Assembly: GCA_903905455.1 (NCBI GenBank)
Contig: CAIVGN010000125.1
Coordinates: forward strand, 1-44,717
Length of the DNA stretch: 44,717 nt
Source of the DNA: an uncultured Archangium sp.
GTDB taxonomy: Bacteria; Myxococcota; Myxococcia; Myxococcales; Myxococcaceae
Direction: 5' to 3'
This document shows positions 16,029 to 24,261 of the stretch, one piece after another. Every line of letters starts with the position of its first letter. Positions within the stretch are counted from its first letter, which is position 1. A program made the position numbers and the translations under genes. The notes beneath the pieces were generated by a model, which saw nothing but the letters and a program-made list of their open reading frames with translations, searched no databases and was not told where the DNA came from.

Positions 16029-16316
16029 ATGCGCACCTCGAGCATGCTCGGCCTGTCGGGCGGTTGGTTGCTGACGGCCCTCCTCTGCGCCCTCGACGTC
16101 GGCCCGGCCGACCCGCTGTTCTTCCCTTCCCTGGCCCTGGGCCTGCCCGCGGTGGTGGGGTTGGCCATCGCGGTGCGCGCGCAGCGCCAGAAGCCCGAGC
16201 CGGTGCAGCTGTGGCGCCTCCTGGGCTTCGGGGTGCTGGGGGTCGCGGTGGTGACGCTCTCCATCCTCGGCATCCTCGCGGCGCTCTTCGGGGGGCAGGT
16301 CGCCTCGCCTCCGTGA
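16029..16316 (+). CDS. Small multi-pass membrane protein
   Basis: 95 residues. Three hydrophobic segments: LGLSGGWLLTALLCALDVG, FFPSLALGLPAVVGLAIAV and LLGFGVLGVAVVTLSILGILAALF. A positive loop (RAQRQKPEPVQLWR) lies between the second and third. No family recognised. It stands alone between the DUF6968-like gene and the M36 peptidase gene, in the same direction as both. Confidence 0.55.
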   Translation: MRTSSMLGLSGGWLLTALLCALDVGPADPLFFPSLALGLPAVVGLAIAVRAQRQKPEPVQLWRLLGFGVLGVAVVTLSILGILAALFGGQVASPP

Positions 16317-16403
16317 GCTGATTCGCCCGCAGCCCGCACGCTTGCTACAACCCGCCGCCTCGTCAGGCGCCCGGGCCCGACGACCACGGAAGTCAGGTCT
16401 CGC

Positions 16404-18746
16404 ATGCGTCAACTGCTCGTCGTCGGTCTCCTCCTCTCGCTGGGCCTGTGGAGCGGCTGTGAAGCGCTCGCCCCCGCCCCGGCCGCCCGCTCCTCGAGCG
16501 ACGCGCTGTGGAACGAGCCGAGGTCGCGGCCGCAGCTCCTCTCCGGCGTGCTCTTCCGCTCGGAAGGCGACGCCGAGCGCGCCGCCCGGGACTTCCTCGC
16601 CAGCCGCGCCGCCGAGTTCCACCTCGACGGCGCCGGCAGCTCGCTGACCCTGGGCACCACGCGCACCGGCCTCGCGGGCACCTACCTGCGCTTCGCCCAG
16701 CAGCAGGCCTTCGCCGGCGAAACGCTGCCCGTCTTCGACGCCGAGGTCATCGTGCTGGTGCAGGACGACGGCAAGCAGCGCGTGGTGCGCGCGGTGAACC
16801 TCGAGCACCAGGACGACGCGTGGCGCGTGCAGCCCGAGGGTGACCTCGGCGCCGGCCCGGCCCTCACCGCCGCCCGGCTCGCGGTGAAAGTCGACGGCCC
16901 GCTCTCCGCCGAGCCCACCCTCACCCGCGGCGTCTACGTCGGCCAGGCCGGCACCCCGCGGCTCGCCTGGCGCGTGACCCTGGCGCTGGAAGAGGCCTCG
17001 CCGCCGCACGACTGGTCGGTCTTCATCGACGCGGCCACCGGCGCCGAGCTCGGGCGTCGCGACGGGGTGCACTTCCAGGCCACGGTCACCGGCAGCGGCT
17101 ACGTCTTCGACATGAACGCGGTCGCCTCGACCAACGACCTGACGCTGGTCGACGGCAACAACGCCACCACCGCGGCCCTCGACGCCGCGCGCTTCCTGGT
17201 GCCCCTGCCGCGGCTCGACGGCTCGGGCTTCCTGCGCGGCACCTATGCCGACGTCGGCACCCGAACCACCAACGCCCGCGCGCAGTCGATGACCAACGAG
17301 TTCCTCTTCACCCGCGCCGACCTCGGCTTCGAGCAGGCCAACACCTACTACCACCTCGATCGCACCCAGCAGCGCGTGCAGGCCCTGGGCTTCACCAACG
17401 TGAACAACCGGGTGCAGGCGGCCACCGTCGACGCGCAGACCGCCGACAATTCGTTCTACACGGCGGGCAGCAAGCGGCTCTCCTTCGGCACCGGCGGCGT
17501 CGACGACGCGGAGGACGGCGACATCGTCACCCACGAGTACGGCCACTCCATCCAGGACAACCAGGTGCCCGGCTTCGGCGGCGGCGACGAGGGGGCCATC
17601 GGCGAAGGCTTCGGCGACTACCTCGCGGCCTCGTTCTCGCTCTCGCTCGCGCCCGACGCGGGGCACCGGCAGCTCAGCGACCCGGCCTGCATCGGTGACT
17701 GGGACGGCACCAGCTACGCCACCACCACCCCCAAGTGCCTGCGCCGCGTGGACGGCACCAAGCACTACCCCGAGGCCGAGGCCAACGAGGTGCACGACGA
17801 CGGCGAGATGTGGTCCGGCGCGCTGTGGAAGCTCCGCGCGACGCTGGGCCCCGACCTGACCGACACCCTGGTCCTCGAGGCCCACTTCATCATGGGCAAC
17901 AACAGCAGCTTCTTCACCGCCAGCCAGGCGATGATCACCGCCGACGCCATGCTCAACGCCGGGGCCAACGAGGCCGTGGTGCGCCGCACGATGATCCACC
18001 AGGGCCTCTCGCGGCTGATCACCGCTCCGGCGCCCGCGGGTCCGGTGATCAGCCTCCCGGTGTCCATCGGGCCGCAGCGCGACGCCGCGGGCAACTACCG
18101 CTCGAGCACCGACGAGGTGCGCACCGTGACCGTGCCCGGCGCCGCGGGGCTGCTGCTCCACTTCGTGCGCCTGGACCTCGAGACCAGCAACCAGTGCCTC
18201 GCGCAGCACTGCGACAACGTGTACCTCACCAACGCCGCAGGCGACCTCTTCCAGGTACTCGGCGGGGCGCAGCAGAACGTGACCTCCGTGGCGGTGCCCG
18301 GCGACACGGTCAACGTGCGCCTCGTCAGCGACAACTCGCAGGTGCGCTTCGGGTACCAGATCGACCGCGTCGACGTGCTCGGCGCGCCTGACGACGCCGG
18401 GGTGCTCTTCGACGGCGGGGTGGACCTCTTCGACGCCGGTCTGCCCCCGGTCTTCGACGCGGGCGTGCGGGATGCCGGCATGCGCGACGCCGGTGGGGTC
18501 CCGCCGCCCTTCGATGCCGGGCCGTCACCGTCCTTCGACGCCGGCCCCGTGCCGCCGCTGCCCACGGATGCGGGCACGACCGACGCGGGCACCTCCACGG
18601 GGACGCGCACCATCGGCGCCCTGGGGACACAGCAGCTCAAGCCGGTGCTCAACCGCGGCTGTGGTTGCGGCGCGACCTCCGGGGCCGAGGGCTTTGGCCT
18701 GCTGGCGCTGCTCGGGGCCTGGCGCCGCCGCCGCGCCCGCGGCTGA
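16404..18746 (+). CDS. M36 (fungalysin-like) metallopeptidase with DAG repeats and MYXO-CTERM
   Basis: 780 residues. The signal MRQLLVVGLLLSLGLWSGC has a lipobox. The propeptide region (about 40-210) has an FTP-like segment (RDFLASRAAEFHLDG, FAQQQAFAGETLPVFDAEV). The zinc site HEYGH (377-381) in DIVTHEYGHSIQDNQVPGF and the third ligand E401 in AIGEGFGDY, 20 residues later, identify a gluzincin of the M36 type, cutting proteins outside the cell. GEMWSGALWKLR and MIHQGLSRLI follow. A beta-sandwich lies at about 560-660, then DAG repeats (DAGVLFDGGVDLFDAGL-like) and a MYXO-CTERM tail with CGCG, the helix GFGLLALLGAW and RRRRARG. The likely role is surface-held or processed secreted proteolysis of prey or matrix protein. 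Confidence 0.92.
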   Translation: MRQLLVVGLLLSLGLWSGCEALAPAPAARSSSDALWNEPRSRPQLLSGVLFRSEGDAERAARDFLASRAAEFHLDGAGSSLTLGTTRTGLAGTYLRFAQQQAFAGETLPVFDAEVIVLVQDDGKQRVVRAVNLEHQDDAWRVQPEGDLGAGPALTAARLAVKVDGPLSAEPTLTRGVYVGQAGTPRLAWRVTLALEEASPPHDWSVFIDAATGAELGRRDGVHFQATVTGSGYVFDMNAVASTNDLTLVDGNNATTAALDAARFLVPLPRLDGSGFLRGTYADVGTRTTNARAQSMTNEFLFTRADLGFEQANTYYHLDRTQQRVQALGFTNVNNRVQAATVDAQTADNSFYTAGSKRLSFGTGGVDDAEDGDIVTHEYGHSIQDNQVPGFGGGDEGAIGEGFGDYLAASFSLSLAPDAGHRQLSDPACIGDWDGTSYATTTPKCLRRVDGTKHYPEAEANEVHDDGEMWSGALWKLRATLGPDLTDTLVLEAHFIMGNNSSFFTASQAMITADAMLNAGANEAVVRRTMIHQGLSRLITAPAPAGPVISLPVSIGPQRDAAGNYRSSTDEVRTVTVPGAAGLLLHFVRLDLETSNQCLAQHCDNVYLTNAAGDLFQVLGGAQQNVTSVAVPGDTVNVRLVSDNSQVRFGYQIDRVDVLGAPDDAGVLFDGGVDLFDAGLPPVFDAGVRDAGMRDAGGVPPPFDAGPSPSFDAGPVPPLPTDAGTTDAGTSTGTRTIGALGTQQLKPVLNRGCGCGATSGAEGFGLLALLGAWRRRRARG

Positions 18747-18784
18747 ACCGGGGCGACAACGCAGGCTCATTTCTCCGAGTGATT

Positions 18785-18809
18785 CCTCTCCCGAGACGAA
18801 CGGGAGGGG
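18785..18809 (+). terminator. Stem-loop after the M36 peptidase gene
   Basis: CCTCTCCCG and CGGGAGGGG pair over nine bases (one wobble) around a 7-base loop AGACGAA, 39 bases after the peptidase stop and 43 before the reductase start. No T tract follows, so it is a weak candidate for an intrinsic terminator or a processing site. Confidence 0.4.
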
Positions 18810-18851
18810 TGTGGTACAGGCACGCTCCTCACCTGTCGCAAGGAGTGTCCC

Positions 18852-19889
18852 GTGGGTTTCCTGGGCTCGTTGTTCAAGAAGAAGACCCCCGCGCCGGCAC
18901 GCCCGGCCCCCCCGGCGGCGCTGAGCTGGCGCACCACCGCGGTGACCCGCGAGACCCCCTCGAGCATCAGCTTCGAGGTCGACGCCACCATGGACTTCAA
19001 GGCCGGGCAGTTCGTGCTGCTGCGCCCGACCGCCGCGCTGCCCTGGCGCGCGTACTCCTTCAGCCGCGGCCCGGGCCTGCCCCTGCGCCTCACCGTCAAG
19101 GCCGTGCCCAACGGGGCGGTCTCGCCGTACCTCACCACGAAGCTCGCAGTGGGCGACGTGCTGGAGGTCAAGGGCCCCTACGGCCAGTTCGTGCTCCCCG
19201 CGACCTTCCAGCGGGCGCTGTTCATCGCCGGCGGCTCGGGCATCACGCCCTTCGTCTCCATGCTCCAGGCGCAGGAGAAGCTCGGCTGGCCCACGCCCAT
19301 CACCTTGCTCGACTTCAACCGCACGGCGACGGAGCAGATCCTCAAGGCCGACCTCGACGCGCTGCTCGCCTCGAGCGGCGGCAAGCTCGAATTGGTGCAC
19401 GTACTCGACGACGCCACCAGCGGCCCCAAGGGCCCCCCGACGAAGGACAACTTCCTCGCGCTGTTCGCCGGCCGGGAGAATCCCGACGTGGTGGCCATGT
19501 GCGGCCCCGAGCCGATGATGGATTTGGCCCGCGCGGTGGTGCTCGAGCGCTACCCCGGCGTGACCCTGCTCGAAGAGAAGTTCAGCGTGGCCCACGACGG
19601 AGACCCGGCCGGCGCGAGCCACCAGGTCGAGTTCGTCCAGGACGGCAAGTCCAAGACCTTCCCCGTGAAGGAAGGCGAGCACGTGCTGGCCGCCGCGCGG
19701 AAGGCCGGCCTCAACATGTCGGCGGGCTGCGAGATGGGCGCCTGCGGCGTGTGCCGGGTGAAGGTCGTCTCCGGGTCGGTGCAGGTGCCTGACGACGCGT
19801 GCCTCTCCGACGGCGAGAAGGCCGACGGCTACGCGCTGGTGTGCGTGGGCACCGTCAAGGGCGACTGCAAGATTGAACCGGCGCCCTGA
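18852..19889 (+). CDS. Ferredoxin-NAD(P)-type flavin reductase with 2Fe-2S domain
   Basis: 345 residues from the GTG at 18852, which is preceded by AAGGAG. Domains: FAD-binding barrel (about 22-115) with the RAYSFSR flavin motif (R-x-Y-S), NAD(P)-binding domain (about 115-245) with FIAGGSGITPFVSM and MCGPEPMM, and a C-terminal plant-type ferredoxin domain (about 255-345) with C293, C298, C301 in CEMGACGVCRVKV and C331. It moves electrons from NAD(P)H through FAD to the iron-sulfur cluster, like the reductase parts of HmpX/VanB/CntB-type oxygenase systems. No oxygenase gene is adjacent. The basic N-terminus GFLGSLFKKK is not a signal peptide. A membrane protein gene follows 13 bases later. Confidence 0.93.
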   Translation: MGFLGSLFKKKTPAPARPAPPAALSWRTTAVTRETPSSISFEVDATMDFKAGQFVLLRPTAALPWRAYSFSRGPGLPLRLTVKAVPNGAVSPYLTTKLAVGDVLEVKGPYGQFVLPATFQRALFIAGGSGITPFVSMLQAQEKLGWPTPITLLDFNRTATEQILKADLDALLASSGGKLELVHVLDDATSGPKGPPTKDNFLALFAGRENPDVVAMCGPEPMMDLARAVVLERYPGVTLLEEKFSVAHDGDPAGASHQVEFVQDGKSKTFPVKEGEHVLAAARKAGLNMSAGCEMGACGVCRVKVVSGSVQVPDDACLSDGEKADGYALVCVGTVKGDCKIEPAP

Positions 19890-19902
19890 GCTTTCTCGAC
19901 CG

Positions 19903-21069
19903 ATGAGCTCCCTGACTCCTTCCCGCTACTACGCGCGCGTCTTCGGGCTCGCCACGGCCGTGGTGCTGAGCTTCCTGCTGGTGCGGCTGCTGCTGCCGTT
20001 CGCCGCGCCGATGATGTGGGCCTTCCTGCTGGCCTTCATGCTCCAGCCGGCGAACAACCGGCTGCTCACGCGCTGGCCGACGAAGCCCGGGCTCGCGGCG
20101 GGGCTGCTCACCCTGGCCTCGCTGGTGGTCGTCGCCGGGCCCATCACGCTCTTCGTCTTCGCCTTCCTGCGCCAGGCGACGGACCTGCTGACGCGGTTCC
20201 AGACCCAGGCCAGCGAGCGAAAGCTGCCCGCACTGCAGTTGGTGCTCGAGCTGGCGCCGGTGCAGGCGCTCCTCACCCGGGCCGGCGAGTTCACCTCGCT
20301 GTCGAAGGAGCAGATCCTCGCCTCGGCGAGCGACGCGGCCCAGGGCGCGCTGCAGCAGGCGGCCTCGCTGGGCGGCACGGTGGTGCTCGGCGCGTTCAAC
20401 GTGCTGACCCAGTTCGGGTTGACGCTGTTCCTGCTCTTCTTCTTCCTGCGCGACGGCAAGGGCATGTTGCAGCTGGGCATCCGGTTGATCCCCATGACCC
20501 GGGCGCGCAAGGACGACCTCGCCGGCACGCTGGGCGGCGTCACCCGCGCGGTGGTGCTGGGCACGCTGGTCACCGCCGCGGTGCAGGGCTCGCTGGTGGG
20601 CATCGGCTTCGCCATCGCCGGGCTCCCTTCGCCCCTCGTGTTCGGCGCGGTCGGCGCCATGGCCTCGCTCATTCCCATCGTGGGCACCGCGCTGGTGTGG
20701 GTGCCCGCGGCCATCACCCTCGTGGCCCAGGGCAACAACGGGTGGGCGCTGTTCCTGACGCTGTGGAGCGTCATCCTCGTGGCCGGCAGCGACAACGTCA
20801 TCCGGCCGTTGATCATCTCCGGCCGCTCGAACGCCTCGACGCTGCTGGTGTTCATCGGCCTGCTCGGCGGCATCGGGCTCTTCGGCTTCGCCGGCATCTT
20901 CATGGGGCCTCTGGTGCTGACCCTCGTGGCCACGCTGCTGCAGTACGCAGACCAGGAGCTGCCGCGCACCTCGGGCGGTTCGGCCCCGGTGGTGCTGGTG
21001 GAGTCGGCGCCGGCCGCGGTGACCGAGCCTCCGGCGGAGAAGAAGGAAGAGACGAAGGTCGATCGCTGA
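19903..21069 (+). CDS. AI-2E family transporter (PerM-like permease)
   Basis: 388 residues from the ATG at 19903 (MSSLTPSRYYARVFGLAT); an earlier in-frame TTG at 19873 overlaps the reductase gene. About eight hydrophobic segments occur in the pattern of the AI-2E/PerM family: paired helices near the start, a soluble central region (about 95-150), then helices including GTVVLGAFNVLTQFGLTLFL, the long VTAAVQGSLVGIGFAIAGLP, LIPIVGTALVWVPAAITLVA, DNVIRPLIISGRSNASTLLV and FAGIFMGPLVLTLVATLL. DNVIRPLIISG and IPIVG are family signatures. Transported substrates vary in this family (quorum signals, ions), so none is assigned. The C-terminal 35 residues are acidic and soluble. Confidence 0.92.
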   Translation: MSSLTPSRYYARVFGLATAVVLSFLLVRLLLPFAAPMMWAFLLAFMLQPANNRLLTRWPTKPGLAAGLLTLASLVVVAGPITLFVFAFLRQATDLLTRFQTQASERKLPALQLVLELAPVQALLTRAGEFTSLSKEQILASASDAAQGALQQAASLGGTVVLGAFNVLTQFGLTLFLLFFFLRDGKGMLQLGIRLIPMTRARKDDLAGTLGGVTRAVVLGTLVTAAVQGSLVGIGFAIAGLPSPLVFGAVGAMASLIPIVGTALVWVPAAITLVAQGNNGWALFLTLWSVILVAGSDNVIRPLIISGRSNASTLLVFIGLLGGIGLFGFAGIFMGPLVLTLVATLLQYADQELPRTSGGSAPVVLVESAPAAVTEPPAEKKEETKVDR

Positions 21070-21294
21070 TCAGGAACGGCGAAACGGAACTGGGGTGCGC
21101 GGGCGGGCATGGGGACTTCGCCCTGCTCGACCCGGCCAGCCTCGCGACGCCGACGCTGCGTGACGCGGGTGACTCACGCTTCGACGCGCCAGATACGCGC
21201 GCGGGTCTCCGAGAGCATCAACCAGTGGGCGTTTGCGCGGCTGCGCGAGGCGGCGCGCCGTCGGCCCTGCGGCGGAGCGGCGCGCACACGTCGG

Positions 21295-21321
21295 GTTGAC
21301 GTCGGCGTGCAGGCTTCGGTG
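21295..21321 (+). repeat. 27-bp direct repeat, copy A
   Basis: Identical over 27 bases to 21450-21476; it contains GTTGACGTCGGCG and GTGCAGGCTTCGGTG. The satellite motif GTGCAGGCTTCG also precedes the palindrome at 1385. Confidence 0.9.
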
Positions 21322-21449
21322 TGTGTCGCGGCGGGCCAGGTCTCGCAGGAGCGAGGCGTGGGTGTTCATCCAAAAGGCATTGGGGACCGAGGGGGGGGCA
21401 CGGCGTGAGCGCGTTGCTCGTCGCCGACAGCCCCTCGCCGCGAGCCGCT

Positions 21450-21476
21450 GTTGACGTCGGCGTGCAGGCTTCGGTG
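21450..21476 (+). repeat. 27-bp direct repeat, copy B
   Basis: Second copy of the 27-base repeat, three bases before the palindrome at 21480-21523. Together they form the complete element; copy A carries only the satellite part. Confidence 0.9.
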
Positions 21477-21479
21477 ACA

Positions 21480-21523
21480 CTGACGGACTTTGTGGGGGTC
21501 AGCACCCCCACGGAGTCCGTCAG
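21480..21523. repeat. Dispersed palindromic repeat, copy 2
   Basis: The arms (CTGACGGACTTTGTGGGGGT with the complement of ACCCCCACGGAGTCCGTCAG) pair over 20 bases, the only two differences being T opposite G, which are wobble pairs in RNA. The loop is CAGC. It matches the copy at 1385-1428 in length and arm sequence. Those compensating wobbles suggest that RNA pairing matters. Confidence 0.85.
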
Positions 21524-21685
21524 TGTTGCGCAATCGAGACGCAGCGCGGGGAGGGGCCCGCACGGCCTCCGCACCCATCCCTCCCACGCGCCCCATGGCT
21601 GCTTCTTTCCGACGCCCGTCACGCGATGACGACCGACGCTGCCCTGCACCTCGCGGAGCGACTCGAGCAGCGCACAAACGTCGTT

Positions 21686-21713
21686 TTGACAAAGTGGGTG
21701 CCTGCTTTGTCAA
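21686..21713. promoter_or_regulatory. Perfect 9-bp dyad TTGACAAAG-N10-CTTTGTCAA
   Basis: TTGACAAAG and CTTTGTCAA are exact reverse complements with 10 bases between. Both half-sites read TTGACA, the -35 consensus, in the two directions, and a further CTTTGTTGA follows at 21714. No gene start lies close downstream, so its partner is unknown. It could be a regulator operator, a divergent promoter pair, or part of an element end. Confidence 0.5.
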
Positions 21714-21852
21714 CTTTGTTGATGCGGTGCGAGACCCCTGCACCCTCCGCGCCCCCGGGCCAGGGACGCGCGCGCGCCGGGTTCGCGGGGCACGTTCGCG
21801 ACGAGCACGGCCGAGGCCCTCGCCCGCCCACCACCCTCCAGGCCGCGGTCGC

Positions 21853-22548
21853 TCAGCGCTTGCTCTTCACCGGGGGCTGCACGTCGTCGCGCACGAACAA
21901 GCGCACGTCCCACAGGCAGTCCTTCTGCGGCGCCTCGACCACCGTGTACTCGCCCACCCAGTTGGCGTCGGCGAGGTCGGCCTTGAGCAACTCCAGCCCC
22001 TTCTTCGCCTTCTCGAGATCGCGCCCGCAGAGCTCGATGCGCGACTTCTTCGTGTCCGTGTCCGAGCGCCCGCCGATCCACACCACCGTCGCGTCACGGC
22101 CGCGGTTCTTGCCGATGAGGTGGTCTTCGATGGCGTGCATGGCGCGCAGGTTCGCGGCGTTCGAGAGGATCTCCGTGCCGATGCGCGGCTCGCAGCCGAG
22201 GTAGTGGCAGTAGTACGCGCCCGACTGGAAGAACGGCACCGGCGCCGTCGACGAGAGCAGCATGGCGCGCGCGGCGGCCACGGTGACGTTCGCGGTGTAG
22301 TCCTTCTTCGCGTCCTTGCAGGTGGGCCCCTTGCAGCCGGTGACCTTCACCTCGATGGTGTCGCCGTTCATCTTCCACGCGCCGGACACCACGGTGTTGC
22401 CCTTGGCCTTGTCGAGCTGGTGCCCCTCGTACACGCCCTTGCTGCGCAGCTGGATGTACTGGGTGGCGTCGCCGATCTCCGAGTTGTCGATGAAGTCGAG
22501 GGGCGTGGGGAGCTGCGAGAGCGAGAGCGTCAGGAGCGCAGTCAGCAT
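21853..22548 (-). CDS. Secreted or periplasmic protein of unknown family
   Basis: 231 residues from the ATG at 22546-22548 (MLTALLTLSLSQLPTPLDF), which has a short signal peptide; an ATG at 22563 would add five residues. The mature part has a GDTIEVKVTGCKG strand-turn with paired cysteines (GCKGPTCKDAKKDY), a second pair in YYCHYLGCEP, and a C-terminal half with IDHLIG-like NRGRDATVVWIGGRSDTDTK that resembles an OmpA-like peptidoglycan-binding fold (GRSDTDTK and a later LEKAKKGLELLKA helix). The OmpA-like suggestion is only a resemblance. It lies downstream of the ATPase gene on the same strand after a 30-base gap. Confidence 0.65.
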   Translation of the reverse strand: MLTALLTLSLSQLPTPLDFIDNSEIGDATQYIQLRSKGVYEGHQLDKAKGNTVVSGAWKMNGDTIEVKVTGCKGPTCKDAKKDYTANVTVAAARAMLLSSTAPVPFFQSGAYYCHYLGCEPRIGTEILSNAANLRAMHAIEDHLIGKNRGRDATVVWIGGRSDTDTKKSRIELCGRDLEKAKKGLELLKADLADANWVGEYTVVEAPQKDCLWDVRLFVRDDVQPPVKSKR

Positions 22549-22578
22549 GGTGCCGGGGACCATACCCGCAAAGCCGCG

Positions 22579-24261
22579 TCAGCCAGCCGACAGCTGCTCC
22601 CAGCTCAAGAAGCCACGCAGCTCCTCGAAGGCGATGACGCCCTCCTTCACCAGCTCCAGCGCGTGCACCCGCATCTGCACCAGGCCCGCGCGCAGCGCCT
22701 CGGCGCGCAGGGCATCGGGCGGCTGCCGGGCGGCGATGGCCAGGCGCAGCGCGGGGCCCACCTGCAGGTACTCGGCGATGGCCACCCGCCCCAGGGTGCC
22801 CCGGGCCCGGCAGTGCGCGCAGCCAGTCCCCTTGAAGGCGCGGAACCCGTCGGGCGGGCCCTCAGGGAACACCTCGCGCAACAGCTCCGCCGACGGCTGG
22901 TGCGGCACCCGGCAGCGCACGCAGATCCGCCGGGCCAGGCGCTGCGAGAACACCGCCAGCAGCTCGCTGGCCACCGAGTTGGGGTGCATGCCCAGGTCGA
23001 GCAGCCGCTGCGCCGCGTCGACGCTGTCGTTGCAGTGCAGGGTCGAGAGCACCAGGTGCCCCGTCTGCGAGGCGCGCAGGGCCTCCAGCGCCGTCTCCTG
23101 GTCGCGGATCTCCCCCACGAGGATGACGTCGGGGTCTTCGCGCACGAAGGCGCGCATGGCGTCGGCAAACCCGAAGCCGATCTCCGGCCGCACGCGCGAC
23201 TGCTGCACGCCCGAGAGCGAGTACTCGATGGGGTCTTCGACGGTGATCACCTTGCGCGTGGTGTCCCGCGCCAGCAGCTGCAGCCCCGCGTAGAGCGTCG
23301 TCGACTTTCCCGAGCCCGTGGGCCCCACCACCAGCACCAGCCCCGCCGGGCTCTCCAGCAGCCGCCGCATGGCCCCCGCGACGTGGGGCGAGAAGCCGAT
23401 GGTGTCGAGGTCGAGCTTCGCCTGCTCCTGGGGCAGCAGCCGCACCACCGCGTGCTCGGCGTGCAGCGAGGGCTGGGTCTGCACGCGCAGGTCGTAGACC
23501 TTCGGGCCCGCGTGCACCTGGTAGCGGCCGCCCTGCGGCAGGCGCCGCTCCGAGATGTCGAGCTCGGCGGAGATCTTCAGCACGTTGATCACCCCCGCGT
23601 ACTGCCCCGGGGTCAGCGCGTAGTGCGCCACGTCGAGCAGGTCTCCGTCGACGCGGAAGCGCACCCGGGTGCGGTCCGCATAGCGCTCGAGGTGAATGTC
23701 GCTGGCCCGCTCGGCCACCGCGTCGGCCACGATGGCGTTCCACAGCGAGACCAGCTCGGTGTCGGGCCGCGTGCTGCCCAGCAGGTCCACCCCCGAGTCC
23801 ACCGCGCCCACCGCCCGGTGCGGGCCGGCCTGGCCCAGCTCGAGGGCCGTCACCAGGCGCCGCAGCTCGGACGGGGGTAGCAACGAGAGCGCCACTTCGC
23901 CGGCCGACAGCGCCCAGGCCAGCTCGTGCACGTCGGCGTCGGGCTCGGTGCTCACCGCGTGCACCACGTCCCCCTCGCGGCGGAAGGGCACCAGGTTGTG
24001 CGCGTCGAGGAAGCGCCGCGACACGCCGCGGAAGAGCGCCGGGTCGACCTGGCGCAGCACCTCGTCGAGGTCCGCCAGCGGCAACCCCGTCTGCCGCGAC
24101 AGCGCCCGGTACACCGAGCGCTCGTCGAGGGCCCCGGTGCGCACCAGCTTCTCGCCCAGGCGCCCGGGCTCGCCCTTCACCTCAGCCGCGGCGACCTCCA
24201 CGTCTTCCCTCAAGGCCCCGGCGTCGACGAGCAGGTCTCCCAGGCGCAGCCGTCGGGTCAC
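22579..24261 (-). CDS. PilB/GspE-type secretion ATPase
   Basis: 560 residues from a GTG at 24261, whose GTGA overlaps the stop of the upstream gene. The N-terminal region has an MshEN/GspE_N-like unit (RLRLGDLLVDAGALRED; GEKLVRTGALDERSVYRALS). The ATPase core has Walker A GPTGSGKST (313-321), Asp box VITVEDPIEYSL, Walker B DPDVILVGEIRD (376-387), His box GHLVLSTLHCND (401-412) and the tetracysteine zinc site C447, C450, C481, C484. It powers assembly of type IV pili or type II secretion pseudopili by ATP hydrolysis at the inner membrane. No other secretion gene (PilC, PilT, GspF) is near, so it is an orphan motor, possibly a specialised paralogue. Confidence 0.92.
   Translation of the reverse strand: MTRRLRLGDLLVDAGALREDVEVAAAEVKGEPGRLGEKLVRTGALDERSVYRALSRQTGLPLADLDEVLRQVDPALFRGVSRRFLDAHNLVPFRREGDVVHAVSTEPDADVHELAWALSAGEVALSLLPPSELRRLVTALELGQAGPHRAVGAVDSGVDLLGSTRPDTELVSLWNAIVADAVAERASDIHLERYADRTRVRFRVDGDLLDVAHYALTPGQYAGVINVLKISAELDISERRLPQGGRYQVHAGPKVYDLRVQTQPSLHAEHAVVRLLPQEQAKLDLDTIGFSPHVAGAMRRLLESPAGLVLVVGPTGSGKSTTLYAGLQLLARDTTRKVITVEDPIEYSLSGVQQSRVRPEIGFGFADAMRAFVREDPDVILVGEIRDQETALEALRASQTGHLVLSTLHCNDSVDAAQRLLDLGMHPNSVASELLAVFSQRLARRICVRCRVPHQPSAELLREVFPEGPPDGFRAFKGTGCAHCRARGTLGRVAIAEYLQVGPALRLAIAARQPPDALRAEALRAGLVQMRVHALELVKEGVIAFEELRGFLSWEQLSAG

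Larger units (their letters stand above)
21070..21852. other. 783-bp non-coding region with several repeats
   Basis: No reading frame here looks like a protein. It contains the direct repeat pair at 21295-21321 and 21450-21476, the palindrome at 21480-21523 and the dyad at 21686-21713. It is the longest gene-free stretch of the window and lies between a same-strand gene end and the 3' end of a reverse gene. Confidence 0.6.

Noticed and set aside
15591-18209. 872-codon reverse open frame covering the M36 peptidase and its upstream genes
   Set aside because: It is antisense to an M36 peptidase with intact HEYGH and signal peptide. The translation is Arg/Gly/Val/Ala-rich with no family motif, as expected for shadows in high-GC DNA.
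21490-23880. 796-codon forward open frame through the repeat region and the secretion ATPase gene
   Set aside because: It is antisense to a clear PilB/GspE ATPase and reads as low-complexity Arg/His/Gln sequence.
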